Under the pieces are notes generated by a model. That model ran no database searches and had not been told where the DNA came from. It worked only from the letters and a program-made list of their open reading frames with translations. Made by a program: the position numbers and the translations under genes. DNA of 64,000 bases from Arthrobacter sp. ISL-30. GTDB taxonomy: Bacteria; Actinomycetota; Actinomycetes; Actinomycetales; Micrococcaceae. The stretch spans positions 1 to 64,000 of the forward strand of contig NZ_JAGGPK010000003.1 of the NCBI RefSeq assembly GCF_018613855.1, in the 5' to 3' direction. Below are positions 62,066-64,000 of the stretch, piece after piece (within the stretch, counting starts at the first letter, position 1; each line of letters begins with the position of its first letter).

Positions 62066-63562
62066 ATGATTGCACTTACTGCGGCGGAGATCGCCCATAT
62101 CACCAACGGCCAGTTGACGGCGGACCCGGGAATCGTTCCGACCTCCGTGATCACGGATTCCCGTGAGGCGACGGCAGGCTCCCTCTATGTAGCCAAGCCC
62201 GGAGAACATGCAGACGGACATTCCTTCGTCGGTGCTGCTTTCGACGGCGGCGCCGTCCTGGCGCTAACCGAGCGCATCGTTGAAGACGTCGACGGGCGTC
62301 CGTTTCCCGCCGTCGTCGTCCAGGACGCGGTCTTGGCCATGGGCGCCATCGCTGCCGAAGCGGTGCGCCGCATCCGGGCGGACCGGGAAGCCCGCGGCGA
62401 GGCCCTGACCGTCATCGGGATCACCGGCTCAGCCGGAAAGACCACCACGAAAGACCTTCTTGCAGGCATTCTTTCCGCCGAGGGCAAGACCGTCGCCCCA
62501 AAGGGATCTTTCAACGGCGAGATCGGGGTGCCGCTGACCGTCTTCCAGGCGGATCTGGATACCCGTTTTCTCGTGATCGAGATGGGTGCCACCGGAATCG
62601 GCCACATCCGCTACCTTGCAGATATGGTTGAGCCGGAAATCGGCGTGGTGCTGGGCGTCGGTACCGCCCACGCAGGTGAATTCGGCGGCATCGAAAACAT
62701 CGCCCTGACCAAGGGCGAGCTGCTGGAAAAGCTGCCGGCCGAAGGCACCGCCATCATCAACATCGACGACGCCAGGGTTGCGGCCATGCGGTCACGATCC
62801 TCGGCTCCCGTCCTGGGCTTTACAGCCGGAAACGCTGCCCCCGTGGGGCGGACTGTCGAGGCCCGCAATGTGGTCGTCGACGATGCCGGGCATCCCGGTT
62901 TCGACCTTGTCTTTCCGGGCGGGGCTCCTGCCGTCCACGTGCAGAGCAAGCTCATCGGCAGCCACCACGTGACGAACCTCCTGGCAGCAGCCGGGGCCGC
63001 GTGGGCAGCCGGCGTTCCCGCAGAGCGCATCGCCGCCTCCCTCAGCACACAGCAGGCCGCCAGCCGGTGGCGCATGGAGCGCACCGAGCGTCCCGACGGC
63101 GTCACGATCATCAATGACGCCTACAACGCCAACCCGGAATCCATGCGTGCGGCCCTTCGTACGCTGGCGGACCTCGGCCAGGGCCGCCGGACCTGGGCTG
63201 TTCTGGGCGCCATGCTGGAACTTGGCGAGGACTCCATCCGCGAGCATGCCGCCGTCGGAACCCAGATTGTCCGACTCAATATCGACCGCCTGGTGGTGGT
63301 GGGCCGAGAGGCGCGCCCGCTGTACATTTCTGCCATCCAGGAAGGCTCATGGGGCAGCGAGTGCAGCTTCACGGAGACGGCCGAGGAAGCTTACGAACTC
63401 CTGCAGGCCGAGCTGCGCCCTGGCGACCTCGTGCTCTTCAAGTCTTCCAACGGCGTGGGGCTGAGGCACCTTGGGGACCGGATAGCACTACACCCGCTGG
63501 CTGACCCGAGAGGACTCAGCAACGCTGAGGCCGGCTCCAATGAAGGGAACGAGCTGCTGTGA
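62066..63562 (+). CDS. murF: UDP-MurNAc-tripeptide:D-Ala-D-Ala ligase
   Basis: A 498-residue ligase adding D-Ala-D-Ala to the lipid precursor peptide. The P-loop is GITGSAGKTTTKD; EMGATGIGHIRYLADMV, GTAHAGEFGGIENIALTKGE and DAYNANPESMRAAL follow. It starts 6 bases after murE and its stop overlaps mraY (GTGA). The length is slightly above average because of a Glu/Asn-rich tail. Confidence 0.96.
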   Translation: MIALTAAEIAHITNGQLTADPGIVPTSVITDSREATAGSLYVAKPGEHADGHSFVGAAFDGGAVLALTERIVEDVDGRPFPAVVVQDAVLAMGAIAAEAVRRIRADREARGEALTVIGITGSAGKTTTKDLLAGILSAEGKTVAPKGSFNGEIGVPLTVFQADLDTRFLVIEMGATGIGHIRYLADMVEPEIGVVLGVGTAHAGEFGGIENIALTKGELLEKLPAEGTAIINIDDARVAAMRSRSSAPVLGFTAGNAAPVGRTVEARNVVVDDAGHPGFDLVFPGGAPAVHVQSKLIGSHHVTNLLAAAGAAWAAGVPAERIAASLSTQQAASRWRMERTERPDGVTIINDAYNANPESMRAALRTLADLGQGRRTWAVLGAMLELGEDSIREHAAVGTQIVRLNIDRLVVVGREARPLYISAIQEGSWGSECSFTETAEEAYELLQAELRPGDLVLFKSSNGVGLRHLGDRIALHPLADPRGLSNAEAGSNEGNELL

Positions 63563-64000
63563 TTGCCCTCTTGATCGGCGCCGGCGTGGCCCTTCTGTTC
63601 GCGCTGGTAGGAACGCCCCTTTTCATCCGCCTGCTCGTGAACCGTGGCTACGGCCAGTTCATCCGCGACGACGGTCCGACGTCCCACCACACCAAGCGCG
63701 GAACGCCGACCATGGGCGGGACAGTGGTCGTGGCCGCGGTCCTTGTGGCGTATGGCGTTACGCACCTCATCATGTGGATGATGAATCCACGTTCGCCCGG
63801 CCCCTCGGTTTCCGGGCTCCTGCTCCTGTTCCTGATGGTAGGCATGGGCTTCGTGGGCTTCCTCGATGACTACATCAAGATCTCCAAGCAGCGCAGTCTC
63901 GGCCTCAATGCCAAAGCCAAGCTGATCCTCCAAGGCGCTGTCGGCATCCTCTTCGCCGTCCTTGCCCTGAACTTCCCGGACCAGGACGGCATCACCCCGG
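63559..64000 (+). CDS. mraY: Phospho-MurNAc-pentapeptide transferase (partial)
   Basis: The first 147 residues of MraY, cut by the window end. Several transmembrane helices are visible (LLIGAGVALLFALVGTPLFIRLL, VVVAAVLVAYGVTHLIMWM, LLLFLMVGMGFVGFLDD). The catalytic-region DD in GFLDDYIKISKQRSLGL and HHTKRGTPTMGG are present. It makes lipid I from UDP-MurNAc-pentapeptide and undecaprenyl phosphate. GTG 63559 overlaps the murF stop. Confidence 0.95.
   Translation, partial: MIALLIGAGVALLFALVGTPLFIRLLVNRGYGQFIRDDGPTSHHTKRGTPTMGGTVVVAAVLVAYGVTHLIMWMMNPRSPGPSVSGLLLLFLMVGMGFVGFLDDYIKISKQRSLGLNAKAKLILQGAVGILFAVLALNFPDQDGITP

Overview
The window looks like chromosomal core DNA of a high-GC Gram-positive actinobacterium, most likely family Micrococcaceae (Arthrobacter or Pseudarthrobacter type). 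The grounds are the GC-rich codon use, GTG/TTG starts, ParA-ScpA-ScpB and mraZ-to-mraY gene orders, a GarA/FtsR island, PASTA kinase, DUF3040 and Rv2175c-type proteins, and a MurE whose substrate motif (DDPH) is not the diaminopimelate motif. Family calls come from reading the translated sequence and from memory of actinobacterial gene order; no database search was run. I see no rRNA, CRISPR array, prophage, insertion sequence or integrated element.

Region 1 (334-12489, mostly + strand): lipoprotein, a repeat-rich TPR-like protein, HAD phosphatase, a small protein, tlyA, nadK, recN, a DUF2867-like gene on the - strand, pyrG, NUDIX, xerD and a MutT-type NUDIX. Apart from the DUF2867 gene this follows the order of the Mycobacterium tuberculosis Rv1690-Rv1701 block as I remember it. 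Region 2 (12577-20835): a propionate (2-methylcitrate cycle) operon prpD-prpB-prpC led by its own GntR repressor, then a DcuS/DcuR-type two-component system divergent from a dctA C4-dicarboxylate transporter. Region 3 (21031-28973): parA, scpA, scpB, an RluB-type pseudouridine synthase, tyrA, cmk, a PlsC-type acyltransferase and der, packed with overlapping or nearly abutting ends. Then come tRNA-Pro(GGG) and a MarR/MFS divergent pair.

Region 4 (31159-36221): an Fpg/Nei glycosylase, then gcvH, an FHA (GarA/OdhI-type) protein, an FtsR-type MerR, a bifunctional-nuclease-domain protein and a second MerR, ending with a lone ParA ATPase. Region 5 (36525-47900): pyruvate carboxylase, acyl-CoA ligase, ROK glucokinase, a three-gene operon of two tandem esterases and a Pro-rich membrane protein, PlsC, and class II DAHP synthase. 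Region 6 (47976-53803): PASTA Ser/Thr kinase, LysM/transglycosylase, Rv2175c-like DNA-binding protein, polyprenyl diphosphate synthase and a lipoprotein. Region 7 (53876-64000): dinB, a DUF3040 protein, then the division and cell-wall cluster mraZ-rsmH-ftsL-pbpB-murE-murF-mraY (cut by the window end).

The most interesting signals are regulatory: a 10-bp-phased array of GTGGAG boxes on the mraZ promoter, two perfect TGTATACA palindromes before the GntR-prp operon, paired TAGTTGCA elements between marR and its transporter, several genes whose start codon sits 6-7 nt after a TANNNT hexamer (predicted leaderless mRNAs), a 29-bp hairpin closed by a GTAA tetraloop after dctA, and a structured 50-nt element between gcvH and the FHA gene. 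The strangest protein is the 626-residue repeat protein at 1142, with a highly charged Arg/Asp/Gly repeat domain and a strongly acidic tail.
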